This document shows, in pieces, positions 21,155 through 27,799 of a stretch of 29,333 bases of DNA. The stretch covers positions 1 to 29,333 of the IMG/VR virus record IMGVR_UViG_3300032116_000987. One strand, 5' to 3'. This DNA is from a virus. Every line of letters begins with the position of its first letter. The stretch's first letter is position 1. A program made the position numbers and the translations under genes. The notes under the pieces were generated by a model. That model was not told the DNA's origin and searched no databases. It saw only the letters and a program-made list of their open reading frames with translations.

Positions 21155-22222
21155 ATGAGCAAATTAAATACACTTAAAAAACAACATCCCGATTTAGATA
21201 TTAGTTTTATTGATGCGTTGTCAATGTGTTATAAGACTAAGTATGTTGAAATGATTATTAATATCACTAAACATAGATGGGAAAAAGAAGAAGATACTAG
21301 AGAGGGAAGCATATATGAATTCACAGATATGGGATTCTCTGAGGAAAAAGCTAAAGATATACTTAATGGTAAAACATGGGTTGCTCAAAAATTCATGTAT
21401 GCTAATTTAAGTGAAACTCCATATCGTCATTTTAGAACAATAAATAAATTTGTTGATCTTAATGAGCGTGGTTTGATTGTTAATAAGGATGTGACATCAT
21501 ATAAAACAACAGAGGAAATGGAAGCACAAATTGCTTTAGCTGAACTTAAATCTGTAAATAAAGAGTTAGAGAAATTTATTTTAAAACTTCATGAGGATGA
21601 TGAATGGTTAATTATAAAACCACTTACATATGAATCATCTAAAAAATATGGAGCTGGAACTAGATGGTGTACAGCTGCTGAAAGTGACCAATACCAATTT
21701 TATGGATACACAGGTCGAGGTAATCTCATGTATATAATGAATAAACATACAGGTTACAAAGTAGCAGCGTTTAATAATTTAAGTAAAGATCATTCTCGTG
21801 AGTTATCATTTTGGGCAGCTGATGATACTCGAATTGACTCAATTGAAATAGAAGCCCCATCTGAAATAATGGACATTATTATTACTGATTTGAGGAATTG
21901 TAAACAAAGTAATTATAATCTAGCATCAGATGAGATTAAAAAGATTTATGATGAGGGAATGAATGGAGATAAAAAGGAAATATCTAGCAGTCTTAGAACA
22001 TTAGGTGAGTTAATGGGAAGAATAAATACAACACAACCTGCAATGCGATATGAAATATCAGAGACTGGTGAATATATAACTGAAGAACAATTAAATAATA
22101 TGTGGGGAGTCACAACTACAAGTTTAACTACTACAGATGCATCCCCAATCCAACAAGCACCAGAAGGTACAGAAATAATTAACCATTGGACAAACCTAGA
22201 GCAAAATGACCAACAAGGATAA
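21155..22222 (+). CDS. Hypothetical protein with GTRWCTA motif, 355 aa
   Basis: 355 residues; first half helical (LNTLKKQHPDLDISFIDAL, TWVAQKFMYANLSETPYRHF), then ESSKKYGAGTRWCTAAESDQ (161-180) with the tryptophan-cysteine signature and a beta segment GNLMYIMNKHTGYKVAAFN. The G(T/K)RWCT..(N)xFxxY..(G)xLY pattern is found in phage and bacterial proteins without a known role, loosely like the C-V-x-Y turn of PcfJ-type domains. The C-terminal third is low complexity. No membrane segment. Confidence 0.55.
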   Translation: MSKLNTLKKQHPDLDISFIDALSMCYKTKYVEMIINITKHRWEKEEDTREGSIYEFTDMGFSEEKAKDILNGKTWVAQKFMYANLSETPYRHFRTINKFVDLNERGLIVNKDVTSYKTTEEMEAQIALAELKSVNKELEKFILKLHEDDEWLIIKPLTYESSKKYGAGTRWCTAAESDQYQFYGYTGRGNLMYIMNKHTGYKVAAFNNLSKDHSRELSFWAADDTRIDSIEIEAPSEIMDIIITDLRNCKQSNYNLASDEIKKIYDEGMNGDKKEISSSLRTLGELMGRINTTQPAMRYEISETGEYITEEQLNNMWGVTTTSLTTTDASPIQQAPEGTEIINHWTNLEQNDQQG

Positions 22223-22496
22223 AATTTGGAAAACAGATAACCCAGATATACCAGGAAGTTATATCTGTAGAATGGATAATGGTTACATTAAAATGTGTTA
22301 TTGGGATGGAGAAGAGTGGGGTGATATGTGGAGAGATGGTTTAGATGGAGAAGTATCACGTTGGATGGAAATACCATATGATGAAGAGGAAGTAAATTGC
22401 GCCTATGATGAAACATGGGAAGAGGAAGATTGGACAGATTGGGATGACGAAGAGAATTTTAAAACGTTTAATGAAGCACCTTATGGAGATGACTAA
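22206..22496 (+). CDS. Tryptophan-rich acidic protein, 96 aa
   Basis: Overlaps the previous gene by 17 nt. Very acidic and Trp-rich (CYWDGEEWGDMWRDGLDGEV, then WEEEDWTDWDDEENF). The WDG..W..m...L.G.V..W pattern is seen in small phage proteins of unknown function and could mimic nucleic acid (inference from charge). Confidence 0.55.
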   Translation: MTNKDKIWKTDNPDIPGSYICRMDNGYIKMCYWDGEEWGDMWRDGLDGEVSRWMEIPYDEEEVNCAYDETWEEEDWTDWDDEENFKTFNEAPYGDD

Positions 22497-22710
22497 AACA
22501 CCTATTCAAAAAATTAAAACAGCTTATTATATTATGAGTGAATCACAGTTTCATCATTGGTTAGCTACTAATTTAAAGGAATTAGAACAAGATGAAATGA
22601 AAGTAGTACATGAATGTATTAAATGTGGTAGTGAGTTGGTTCAAAATGAAAAAGGTAGGTGGGTAAATAAACATGATCCTGACACCTTTTATGAAAATAA
22701 TTATAAATAA
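22489..22710 (+). CDS. Small zinc-ribbon-like protein
   Basis: ATG 22489 overlaps the upstream stop; ATG 22534, in frame and preceded by an A/T-rich leader, is an alternative that would give 58 residues. The reliable part has ECIKCGSELVQNEKGRW, a single CxxC, plus QFHHWLATNLKELEQDEMKV. The first 15 residues of the longer form could be just leader. Ends 2 nt before the terminator/promoter. Confidence 0.48.
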   Translation: MTKTPIQKIKTAYYIMSESQFHHWLATNLKELEQDEMKVVHECIKCGSELVQNEKGRWVNKHDPDTFYENNYK

Positions 22711-22712
22711 AG

Positions 22713-22744
22713 TTTGGCCTTCGGGCCATTTTTTATTATATTTA
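22713..22744 (+). promoter_or_regulatory. Promoter P7 (TTTG-N20-TATATTTA)
   Basis: TTTG 22713-22716, TATATTTA 22737-22744, 20-nt spacer. Serves the RNA-repair cassette. Confidence 0.8.
22715..22736 (+). terminator. cUUCGg hairpin terminator inside promoter P7
   Basis: TGGCC (22715-22719), TTCG loop, GGCCA (22724-22728), then six T (22729-22734). Confidence 0.72.
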
Positions 22745-22762
22745 AGTATTATGAAAACAGTT

Positions 22763-23368
22763 ATGATAAACAATTTCGACCATATAAGAAATTTATTAAA
22801 GTTTGAGAAAGATTATTTCTACTTTATTCAGATTATTCAACGTAAGAAAGAAAATCCTGAATTAGGTTCTAATAACAGAGTCATTCGTTCATATAATATC
22901 TCTAGTTTAGAGAAATTTGATAAGAATAAAGATGAAATTATCACATTGTGTGAAACATTTAATGCTAGAGCTTATATTCATTTAAATAGAAGAAAATGGA
23001 GTAAAATTGCTTTAGAGTGTTTGAGACATAACGCTGAACTGATTGCAAATGAGCAATATGATGGTATCAAATCTAGTTTTGAAACTATTATTGGACGTAA
23101 CAATTGTGAACCAAGAGAAAGTAAAACATGGATCATTGATATTGATATGAATGATTTGGAGGTTGTAAATAAAATTGAACGTATCATTAATAGCATAGAA
23201 CCTATAGATAGAACTGTAACCAAGCTAATGTATACTATTCCTACTAAGAATGGATTTCATATGATCACTAGACCATTCAATAGAGCTGAATTTGCTAAGT
23301 ACATGCAACTACAAGGTGATGTGCCTGATATTCATACTGATAATCCAACAATACTATACACAATATGA
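22763..23368 (+). CDS. Primase-like (AEP superfamily) protein of the RNA-repair cassette
   Basis: 201 residues from ATG 22763, chosen over ATG 22751 because 22763 has the favoured AGTTATG context and an 18-nt leader. The C-terminal part has WIIDIDMND (D126, D128) and TKNGFHMITRPF (H166), the hhDhD and sxH order of archaeo-eukaryotic primase active sites, then DNPTILYTI. The N-terminal half (IRNLLKFEKDYFYFIQIIQR, NARAYIHLNRRKWSKIALEC) recurs in unnamed phage proteins. A third acidic residue of the AEP triad is less clear. It is coupled to the kinase by ATGA. Confidence 0.55.
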   Translation: MINNFDHIRNLLKFEKDYFYFIQIIQRKKENPELGSNNRVIRSYNISSLEKFDKNKDEIITLCETFNARAYIHLNRRKWSKIALECLRHNAELIANEQYDGIKSSFETIIGRNNCEPRESKTWIIDIDMNDLEVVNKIERIINSIEPIDRTVTKLMYTIPTKNGFHMITRPFNRAEFAKYMQLQGDVPDIHTDNPTILYTI

Positions 23369-23766
23369 AAACATTAATATTATTAAGAGGATTACCTGGT
23401 GCAGGTAAGTCAACATTAGCAAAGATGTTAGTTGGGGATAAAGATTACCGACACAAAGAGGCTGATATGTTTTTCGTCGACGGTGAGGGTAATTACAAGT
23501 TTAAACCATCAAAAATTAAAGATGCGCATGCTTGGTGTCAAGAGGAGGTGGATTTTCTAATGAGATATGAGCACTCACCAGTGGTAGTGTCAAATACATT
23601 CACACAAGAATGGGAAATGAATACCTACTATGAGTTAGCTAAGAAGTATGGTTACCAAGTACATTCTGTTATTGTAGAGAATAGACATAACGGAGAAAAT
23701 ATGCATGGATGTCCGGTTGATAAGATTGAACAGATGGAGGATCGTTTTGAAATAAAACTTTATTAA
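23365..23766 (+). CDS. P-loop kinase (polynucleotide-kinase-like)
   Basis: 133 residues. LILLRGLPGAGKSTLAKML holds a Walker A motif (G9-T17). A D-rich substrate loop (HKEADMFFVDGEG), VVVSNTFTQEWEMNTYYELA and later VIVENRHNGENMHGCPVDKI have the order of N4BP2/polynucleotide-kinase-like P-loop proteins. Immediately before an RNA ligase, a 5'-end-kinase role in RNA repair is the natural inference. No separate 3'-phosphatase domain is visible; the two metallophosphoesterases at 12259-13631 could supply one but lie elsewhere. Confidence 0.75.
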   Translation: MKTLILLRGLPGAGKSTLAKMLVGDKDYRHKEADMFFVDGEGNYKFKPSKIKDAHAWCQEEVDFLMRYEHSPVVVSNTFTQEWEMNTYYELAKKYGYQVHSVIVENRHNGENMHGCPVDKIEQMEDRFEIKLY

Positions 23767-23767
23767 G

Positions 23768-24931
23768 ATGGAAAATAATAACTCAGTGTGCTACGTAGCA
23801 CGCATAAACGAAATTAAAGAAATACCAGGAGCAGATAATATCGAACAAGGTGTTATCGGAGGATGGAATTGTATTATCAAGAAAGGAGAATACAAAGTAG
23901 ATGATTTAGTTGTAGTAGCAACTACAGACGCAGTCATTCCTCAAGAACTATCAGATGCAATGAACGTAACTAATTACTTGCGTAAAGGTCAACGTGTGCG
24001 TACTGTTAAGTTAAGAGGAGTGTATTCTGAATGTTTGATTATACCTTTAAGATATGCTCGTCAATCTGCTAATTACACTAAATTGGAGTGGAATGAAGGT
24101 AAGGACATGATGGAATTGTTAGGTATCTTCAAATATGAACCACCTGCAGTTCAAGTACAATTGTCTTCAGGTCGTAAGATCAAGTACCACCAAAACCCAA
24201 ACTTCACAGTGTACCATAAGTTTCCTAACTTGAAGAACGTAGCTGGAATGTTTACTGAAGAGAACTATGTTCAAATTACTCGTAAGTTACATGGTACAAA
24301 TGCTCGTTATGGTATTGTTAAGAAACGTAAGTTATCATTTTGGGATAAAGTTAAGAAATTCTTACGATTAGCTGATGAGTGGATTGAGTATGAATATGTT
24401 TATGGTTCACATAACGTTGAGAAAGGTTCTGATACACAAGGTTTCTATTCAACTGACGTTTGGAGAGAAGTAGCTGATAAGTATCAAATCAAAGAGAAGT
24501 TATGGGCGTTTGTTAAGAAGCATACTCCAACTGAAGTTGGAAGTGGAGTAGTAGTGTATGGTGAGATATATGGGCCTGGTATTCAAAAGAACTATGACTA
24601 TGGATTGAAAGAGTTAGAGTTTGCTGGGTTTGATATTGTATGGAATGGTAAGTATTTGTCTACTGAAGGAACTTATCTTACAATGATTGGTAAACCTACT
24701 AACTTTATTGGTGGTGTTGATTTACCTCACGTACCTGTTTTATACAATGGGAATTGGTCTCAAGAAATTCAAGACCAGTTTACATTCAACAACTTCATTG
24801 ATGGAACTAAAGTACCACATGAAGGTATTGTAATCAAGCATGTGAGTGGAGAAAGAGAGAAAGTAGCTAAAGTAATCAATCCTGATTATTTGATCTACGG
24901 AGAGAAGCATGATGTAGGAGATTCGCACTAA
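23768..24931 (+). CDS. RNA ligase, Rnl5/DraRnl-like
   Basis: 387 residues. An N-terminal OB-like domain (1-115: VARINEIKEIPGADNIEQGV, KKGEYKVDDLVVVATTDAVI, RTVKLRGVYSECLIIPL) precedes a ligase core with the nucleophile in ITRKLHGTN (Lys173), VYGEIYG (E266), EGIVIKH (352-358) and AKVINPDYL (Lys368). This architecture is that of Deinococcus RNA ligase and relatives. It seals RNA ends, for example after host nuclease cuts tRNA in anti-phage defence. Codons look slightly less AT-rich than in neighbours. Next is a terminator. Confidence 0.85.
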   Translation: MENNNSVCYVARINEIKEIPGADNIEQGVIGGWNCIIKKGEYKVDDLVVVATTDAVIPQELSDAMNVTNYLRKGQRVRTVKLRGVYSECLIIPLRYARQSANYTKLEWNEGKDMMELLGIFKYEPPAVQVQLSSGRKIKYHQNPNFTVYHKFPNLKNVAGMFTEENYVQITRKLHGTNARYGIVKKRKLSFWDKVKKFLRLADEWIEYEYVYGSHNVEKGSDTQGFYSTDVWREVADKYQIKEKLWAFVKKHTPTEVGSGVVVYGEIYGPGIQKNYDYGLKELEFAGFDIVWNGKYLSTEGTYLTMIGKPTNFIGGVDLPHVPVLYNGNWSQEIQDQFTFNNFIDGTKVPHEGIVIKHVSGEREKVAKVINPDYLIYGEKHDVGDSH

Positions 24932-24933
24932 AG

Positions 24934-24965
24934 TTTGGCCTTCGGGCCTTACTTTATTATATTTA
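24934..24965 (+). promoter_or_regulatory. Promoter P8 (TTTG-N20-TATATTTA)
   Basis: TTTG 24934-24937, TATATTTA 24958-24965, 20-nt spacer. Next ATG 24982 after AAAGGTTATGA. Confidence 0.8.
24937..24956 (+). terminator. UUCG hairpin inside promoter P8
   Basis: GGCC (24937-24940), TTCG, GGCC (24945-24948), then TTACTTT. The flanking A of other copies is T here, shortening the stem to four pairs, and the T tail is broken. Confidence 0.6.
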
Positions 24966-24981
24966 AGTATAAATAAAGGTT

Positions 24982-25101
24982 ATGAAAAATAAAATAAATG
25001 ACAAAGCAGTAGAACTAATAGTAGGAGTCGCTGCTGTAATAGGAGTAATGACAATTACACTCTCAGCAATTGGGATGATTGTTAAATTAATCTTTGGATA
25101 A
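24982..25101 (+). CDS. Small membrane protein, 39 aa
   Basis: ATG 24982 to TAA 25099-25101. Reads MKNKINDKAVELIVGVAAVI then GVMTITLSAIGMIVKLIFG: one transmembrane helix with G-x3-G spacing. It directly follows a promoter with the standard start context, so it is likely real despite its size. Confidence 0.6.
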   Translation: MKNKINDKAVELIVGVAAVIGVMTITLSAIGMIVKLIFG

Positions 25102-25114
25102 TAAAACAACAATA

Positions 25115-25420
25115 ATGGCTATAAGAACATACATAAGAGTAACATATGTAGCAGTATCAGAATGGGGTAAGCCAATAATAACTGCTCATACACAAGAGGA
25201 CCTTAAAGCAGGATTGGATGAGTACTATGGGATAGGAACAGACCCAAAAGCAAAATACCTTGACTGGACTCCGTACGATAGTAAGTACCCAGATGATTTT
25301 GAAGGAACATATAGATACGAAGTAGATGATTTTAATGGAGGTTTAGAGTTAGAAACAGTTAAAGTATATGGTGTAGAATTTTATCCAACAACAAGATATG
25401 AAGTGGAAGACGGCATTTAA
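25115..25420 (+). CDS. Hypothetical beta-rich protein, 101 aa
   Basis: ATG 25115 is used rather than a TTG further upstream at 25094 inside the previous gene. MAIRTYIRVTYVAVSEWGKP, ITAHTQEDLKAGLDEYYGIG, acidic C-terminus (RYEVEDGI). No family recognised. Overlaps the next gene by 23 nt. Confidence 0.55.
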   Translation: MAIRTYIRVTYVAVSEWGKPIITAHTQEDLKAGLDEYYGIGTDPKAKYLDWTPYDSKYPDDFEGTYRYEVDDFNGGLELETVKVYGVEFYPTTRYEVEDGI

Positions 25421-25574
25421 AGAAGCAATACTACAACCAATTAAAATAATCTGGAATAGTATATTTGATAATGATGCTCACAAAATAGTGAGTAGACAAG
25501 GATTAATCGAGTTAATGAAACACGATGAGGAGGCAGGCTTATATGATATAGATTTTAAAGATAAAAAAAAATGA
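25398..25574 (+). CDS. Small protein, 58 aa
   Basis: ATG 25398 inside the end of the previous gene, TGA 25572-25574. Reads MKWKTAFKEAILQPIKIIWN, then VSRQGLIELMKHDEEAGLYD. Helical with a basic N-terminus and acidic tail. ATGA overlap to the next gene supports translation. Confidence 0.55.
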   Translation: MKWKTAFKEAILQPIKIIWNSIFDNDAHKIVSRQGLIELMKHDEEAGLYDIDFKDKKK

Positions 25575-25822
25575 AAACTAAAACAGTAGAACGTCTAATT
25601 AACGAGACACCAGAGCATGTCAAACAACAAGTTAGTGAGTATGCTGATAATGTAGTTCAAAACAACGCATCAATGTGTATATATGCACTACCTAATTATG
25701 TTGGTGCGTACTGTTTAGGAGGTAAGAATGGGTTTTGTATTTCATTTGAAAAAAAGCCTAACTGGTTTCATCGTACAATGATGAGAGTATGTTTGGGATG
25801 GATATGGACAGATAATAAATAA
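25571..25822 (+). CDS. Hypothetical protein, 83 aa
   Basis: MKTKTVERLINETPEHVKQQ, a helix, followed by a Cys/Trp/Phe-rich second half (YALPNYVGAYCLGGKNGFCI, RVCLGWIWTDNK). Three or four cysteines but no clear metal-binding spacing. No function assigned. Confidence 0.55.
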   Translation: MKTKTVERLINETPEHVKQQVSEYADNVVQNNASMCIYALPNYVGAYCLGGKNGFCISFEKKPNWFHRTMMRVCLGWIWTDNK

Positions 25823-25825
25823 ATT

Positions 25826-26161
25826 ATGATAAAAAAGACTCTTATAATCACGGGTTGGATGGTAGTTATGTTTTCACTTATTGGTTTAGGTGTAAAAACA
25901 ATTCTAACCCATAGTAAAAAAACACCACCACCACTACCTATTCCAATTAAAGAACAACCAATTGAAACAGAAGAGGATAGTTTAATAGAACAATTATACC
26001 CAATTAGTGTGATTGAAGTAAATAAATCAACTTATAAAGGATATAAGTGGGAAGTAACAGCTGAAAATGGAGTAGTATATCAAACTAATAATAAACCTAA
26101 AATTGGTGACCCAGCTTTTTATATTGGAGATGACAGTGAAACATTATATTGGACAAAATAA
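25826..26161 (+). CDS. Membrane-anchored protein, 111 aa
   Basis: Transmembrane anchor at 4-27 (TLIITGWMVVMFSLIGLGVK), then a proline stretch (TPPPLPIPIKEQPIETEEDS) and a beta-rich domain (YKGYKWEVTAENGVVYQTNN). The proline linker suggests the C-terminal part is held across the periplasm. Function unknown. Confidence 0.58.
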   Translation: MIKKTLIITGWMVVMFSLIGLGVKTILTHSKKTPPPLPIPIKEQPIETEEDSLIEQLYPISVIEVNKSTYKGYKWEVTAENGVVYQTNNKPKIGDPAFYIGDDSETLYWTK

Positions 26162-26164
26162 AAT

Positions 26165-26446
26165 ATGAAAATAAACATTAGAATGACTGAGACATACACA
26201 ACGTATGTTATTAGAGACTCATTTACAATTGACACTGATGATTACCCTGAATTGGAGGGTATGAGTGAAATAGAAATGATGAAATATATTCATGAAAACA
26301 GTGAGAATATAGAACATAAAGAATGGGAACAATCATTATGGGACGCTGCAAGTGAAATGGATGTATTAAGAGACAAAATAACAGACGACGTGAGTGAGTT
26401 TCATGTTGAAGCGTTAGTAGATGGACACCCAATAAAAATAAAATGA
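26165..26446 (+). CDS. Hypothetical acidic protein, 93 aa
   Basis: Strand-rich N-terminus (INIRMTETYTTYVIRDSFTI), acidic helix (YPELEGMSEIEMMKYIHENS) and a C-terminal strand (EFHVEALVDGHPIKIK). No family recognised. Shares an ATGA overlap with the next gene. Confidence 0.55.
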   Translation: MKINIRMTETYTTYVIRDSFTIDTDDYPELEGMSEIEMMKYIHENSENIEHKEWEQSLWDAASEMDVLRDKITDDVSEFHVEALVDGHPIKIK

Positions 26447-26610
26447 TGAAACTTGAAATAATACTGAATACACTTGACTACAAAAAATGGTGGTTTGACT
26501 TAGGAATATCATTTGTTGATACCAAGTATGCTGTTAACTATAAATATGTTTTAACAATAGGTCTAACATTCCTTAGCATTCATATTAGAATGGGGAGAAA
26601 AAATAAATAA
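26443..26610 (+). CDS. Small protein, 55 aa
   Basis: ATG 26443 (or 26446) to TAA 26608-26610. MMKLEIILNTLDYKKWWFDL, then VNYKYVLTIGLTFLSIHIRM, so one hydrophobic stretch near the C-terminus that may be membrane-associated. Ends GRKNK. Overlapping start supports it. Confidence 0.55.
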   Translation: MMKLEIILNTLDYKKWWFDLGISFVDTKYAVNYKYVLTIGLTFLSIHIRMGRKNK

Positions 26611-26612
26611 CT

Positions 26613-26924
26613 ATGAAAAATAAACAAACTGCGGTTGAATGGTTAGCTGAACAATTAGTGCCAAAGGCTATGCTTACCTATGATGCTATAACTTATAATG
26701 CTATTCAACAAGCCAAGCAAATGGAAAAAGAACAAATCATAGGGGCATACGATAGAGAGGTGATAGACGGTATCCAAAATTGGTTTGTTGGGAATGGAAG
26801 ACATTACTATGAACTCCATTATGAGGGAAAAAGTGGAATAAGAGAATATAATAATTCAGGGGAAACAAGTAGGGAGAACAAACGTACGATGGACGAAAAT
26901 TATTCATTCGAGGACGGAGTATAA
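26613..26924 (+). CDS. Hypothetical phage protein, 103 aa, tail invaded by repeat
   Basis: MKNKQTAVEWLAEQLVPKAM and IQQAKQMEKEQIIGAYDREV fit a common layout of small phage and Bacteroides proteins (T-A-V-E-W-L then an AK.mEKEQI helix). The C-terminal segment NNSGETSRENKRT is encoded by a copy of the G-rich repeat, AGTAGGGAGAACA at 26868, so the protein tail seems to have been altered by the repeat array. Function unknown. Confidence 0.6.
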   Translation: MKNKQTAVEWLAEQLVPKAMLTYDAITYNAIQQAKQMEKEQIIGAYDREVIDGIQNWFVGNGRHYYELHYEGKSGIREYNNSGETSRENKRTMDENYSFEDGV

Positions 26925-26926
26925 TA

Positions 26927-27013
26927 ATGAAACTATTAACGGTGTTGATAATAATATGGTTTCTGTCTCGTAGGGGGAACAGGTTAGGGAGAACAGGTAG
27001 GGGAATAGGGTAG
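26927..27013 (+). pseudogene. 28-codon frame running into the repeat array
   Basis: ATG 26927 to TAG 27011-27013. Starts hydrophobic (KLLTVLIIIWFLS) then becomes RGNRLGRTGRG because it reads through repeats. May be a gene whose end was replaced by repeat sequence, or a chance frame. Low confidence. Confidence 0.2.
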
Positions 27014-27129
27014 GCAAAACGGGTAGAGAGATCAAGTAGGGGGAACAGGCAAGTGTGACAAACCAAGGTGCAAGGGTGACTAACATATCCAAATATAAGT
27101 ATATATAAGATGGGTATGTGACAAGTGTA

Positions 27130-27158
27130 GGGGTAATGGGTAGGGGAAAGAGGCAGGG
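27130..27158 (+). other. Possible G-quadruplex
   Basis: GGGG (27130), GGG (27138), GGGG (27143), GGG (27156), with loops of 4, 2 and 9 nt. The last loop is long, so folding is plausible but not assured. Confidence 0.35.
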
Positions 27159-27222
27159 ATATGTACCCCCTCCCCCACACAAAGCCAAACCTTTTCGTCG
27201 AAAAAGTATATATTTTTTTATT

Positions 27223-27238
27223 CCCCCCGCAAGGGGGG
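27223..27238 (+). other. CCCCCC-GCAA-GGGGGG hairpin
   Basis: Six G-C pairs closed by a GNRA-type GCAA tetraloop. Neither strand has a following T run, so it is not an ordinary terminator; a T run precedes it on the plus strand. Confidence 0.5.
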
Positions 27239-27252
27239 CGTAGGGGGATCAA

Positions 27253-27288
27253 GAGGGGGAACCCCCTCCCCCCAAGGGGCTTGGCCCC
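27253..27288 (+). other. Two consecutive GC hairpins before promoter P9
   Basis: GAGGGG/CCCCTC with a GAAC loop (27253-27268) is followed by GGGGC-TTG-GCCCC (27276-27288), whose loop is part of the CTTG -33 box. No poly-T follows at once. Confidence 0.55.
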
Positions 27289-27311
27289 CGCGGGCTTTGA
27301 TGTTATATTTA
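27280..27311 (+). promoter_or_regulatory. Promoter P9, GATGT subclass (CTTG-N20-TATATTTA)
   Basis: CTTG 27280-27283, TATATTTA 27304-27311, 20-nt spacer ending GATGT. Next ATG at 27329 after AAGCACATGG. Confidence 0.7.
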
Positions 27312-27328
27312 GCCATAATTAAAAGCAC

Positions 27329-27643
27329 ATGGAAACAAAAACAGGAAAAAGGGGTAGGCCAAAAGGGACAGGCAAAAAGGATAAAATTGAAAAAGTAATT
27401 TCAGTGGCCCCAATGGAGGCTAAAAAAAGAGGAAGAAAAAAATTAGAAAAAATTAAGGTTGCCCCTGTAGAGGTAGCACTGGATGGTGAGGTAGAAGGAA
27501 CAGCGGTGGAGAAGTTAAAAGTGTTCTCACTCCAGGTCCAGAAGATGAATGACATCTTGGACCACGAGCCCTACAGGATGGATATGCGCCAGAAGAGGAC
27601 CGAGGTCATAGCGCGCATGTGTTACTTGATAGAAACGCTATAG
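27329..27643 (+). CDS. AT-hook DNA-binding protein
   Basis: 104 residues. KRGRPKGTGKK (7-17) is an AT-hook: RGRP core plus flanking basics; a second basic hook-like block KKRGRKKLEK follows near 32. AT-hooks bind the minor groove of AT-rich DNA. C-terminal part (KVFSLQVQKMNDILDHEPYR) is helical. Codons are richer in G/C-ending choices than most genes here, suggesting a different history. The gene's TAG lies inside a perfect palindrome (27634-27647). Confidence 0.68.
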   Translation: METKTGKRGRPKGTGKKDKIEKVISVAPMEAKKRGRKKLEKIKVAPVEVALDGEVEGTAVEKLKVFSLQVQKMNDILDHEPYRMDMRQKRTEVIARMCYLIETL

Positions 27644-27647
27644 CGTT
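27634..27647. repeat. Perfect 14-nt palindrome over the stop codon
   Basis: AACGCTATAGCGTT, containing the stop codon of the AT-hook gene. Possible operator or dimer binding site, or cruciform. Confidence 0.5.
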
Positions 27648-27662
27648 GAGGTAAATGCACTA

Positions 27663-27693
27663 CTAGGCGTCGCGCGGCACCTGCGGCGCCTAG
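27663..27693 (+). other. GC-rich imperfect hairpin
   Basis: CTAGGCG (27663-27669) pairs with CGCCTAG (27687-27693), extended by CGC/GCG after a mismatch. No T tail, so probably not a simple terminator. Confidence 0.5.
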
Positions 27694-27747
27694 GGAGAGC
27701 AAGTAGGGAAAACCAGTAGGAAGATCGGGTAGGAGGATCGGGTAGGG
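27690..27747 (+). repeat. Degenerate G-rich tandem repeat array 2
   Basis: Several units of the same family as array 1: AAGTAGGGAAAACC, AGTAGGAAGATCGG, GTAGGAGGATCGG, GTAGGGCTTGG. The array runs directly into the -33 box of the next promoter. Confidence 0.62.
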
Positions 27748-27779
27748 CTTGGCCTAGGGGGAAAGGGATGTTATATTCA
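27748..27779 (+). promoter_or_regulatory. Promoter P10, GATGT subclass (CTTG-N20-TATATTCA)
   Basis: CTTG 27748-27751, TATATTCA 27772-27779, 20-nt spacer ending GATGT. Next ATG 27800 after AAACACATATG. Confidence 0.66.
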
Positions 27780-27799
27780 GGTAAATAAAATAAACACAT

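Larger units (their letters stand above)
26868..27160 (+). repeat. Degenerate G-rich tandem repeat array 1
   Basis: Units close to GGTAGGGGGAACA recur at about 12-15 nt spacing, clearest at 26970-26981 (GTAGGGGGAACA), 26982-26995 (GGTTAGGGAGAACA), 26996-27007, 27008-27020, 27021-27035 and 27036-27047 (again GTAGGGGGAACA), and again at 27128-27150. An isolated copy (26868-26880) lies inside the preceding gene. G on the plus strand is strongly favoured. The stretch 26925-27328 has no convincing gene apart from a 28-codon frame. Confidence 0.7.

Noticed and set aside
22405-22488. Upstream extension of the 22489 gene
   Set aside because: The extra residues (MMKHGKRKIGQIG onward) are the out-of-frame reading of the acidic 22206 gene and have no start signal.
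22751-22762. Start at 22751 for the primase-like gene, which would be leaderless
   Set aside because: ATG 22763 has the preferred AGTTATG context and a normal leader, and the protein pattern begins there. I therefore do not count it as leaderless.
27223-27238. Hairpin as an intrinsic terminator
   Set aside because: No T run follows on the plus strand, and on the minus strand an A run follows, not T. Kept as structure only.
26737-27252. Long minus-strand ORF (171 aa) and a second one at 26904-27188
   Set aside because: They arise because the G-rich repeat array reads on the minus strand as repeated LPVLPNLFPL-like text. No minus-strand gene occurs elsewhere, and a plus-strand gene covers part of the region.
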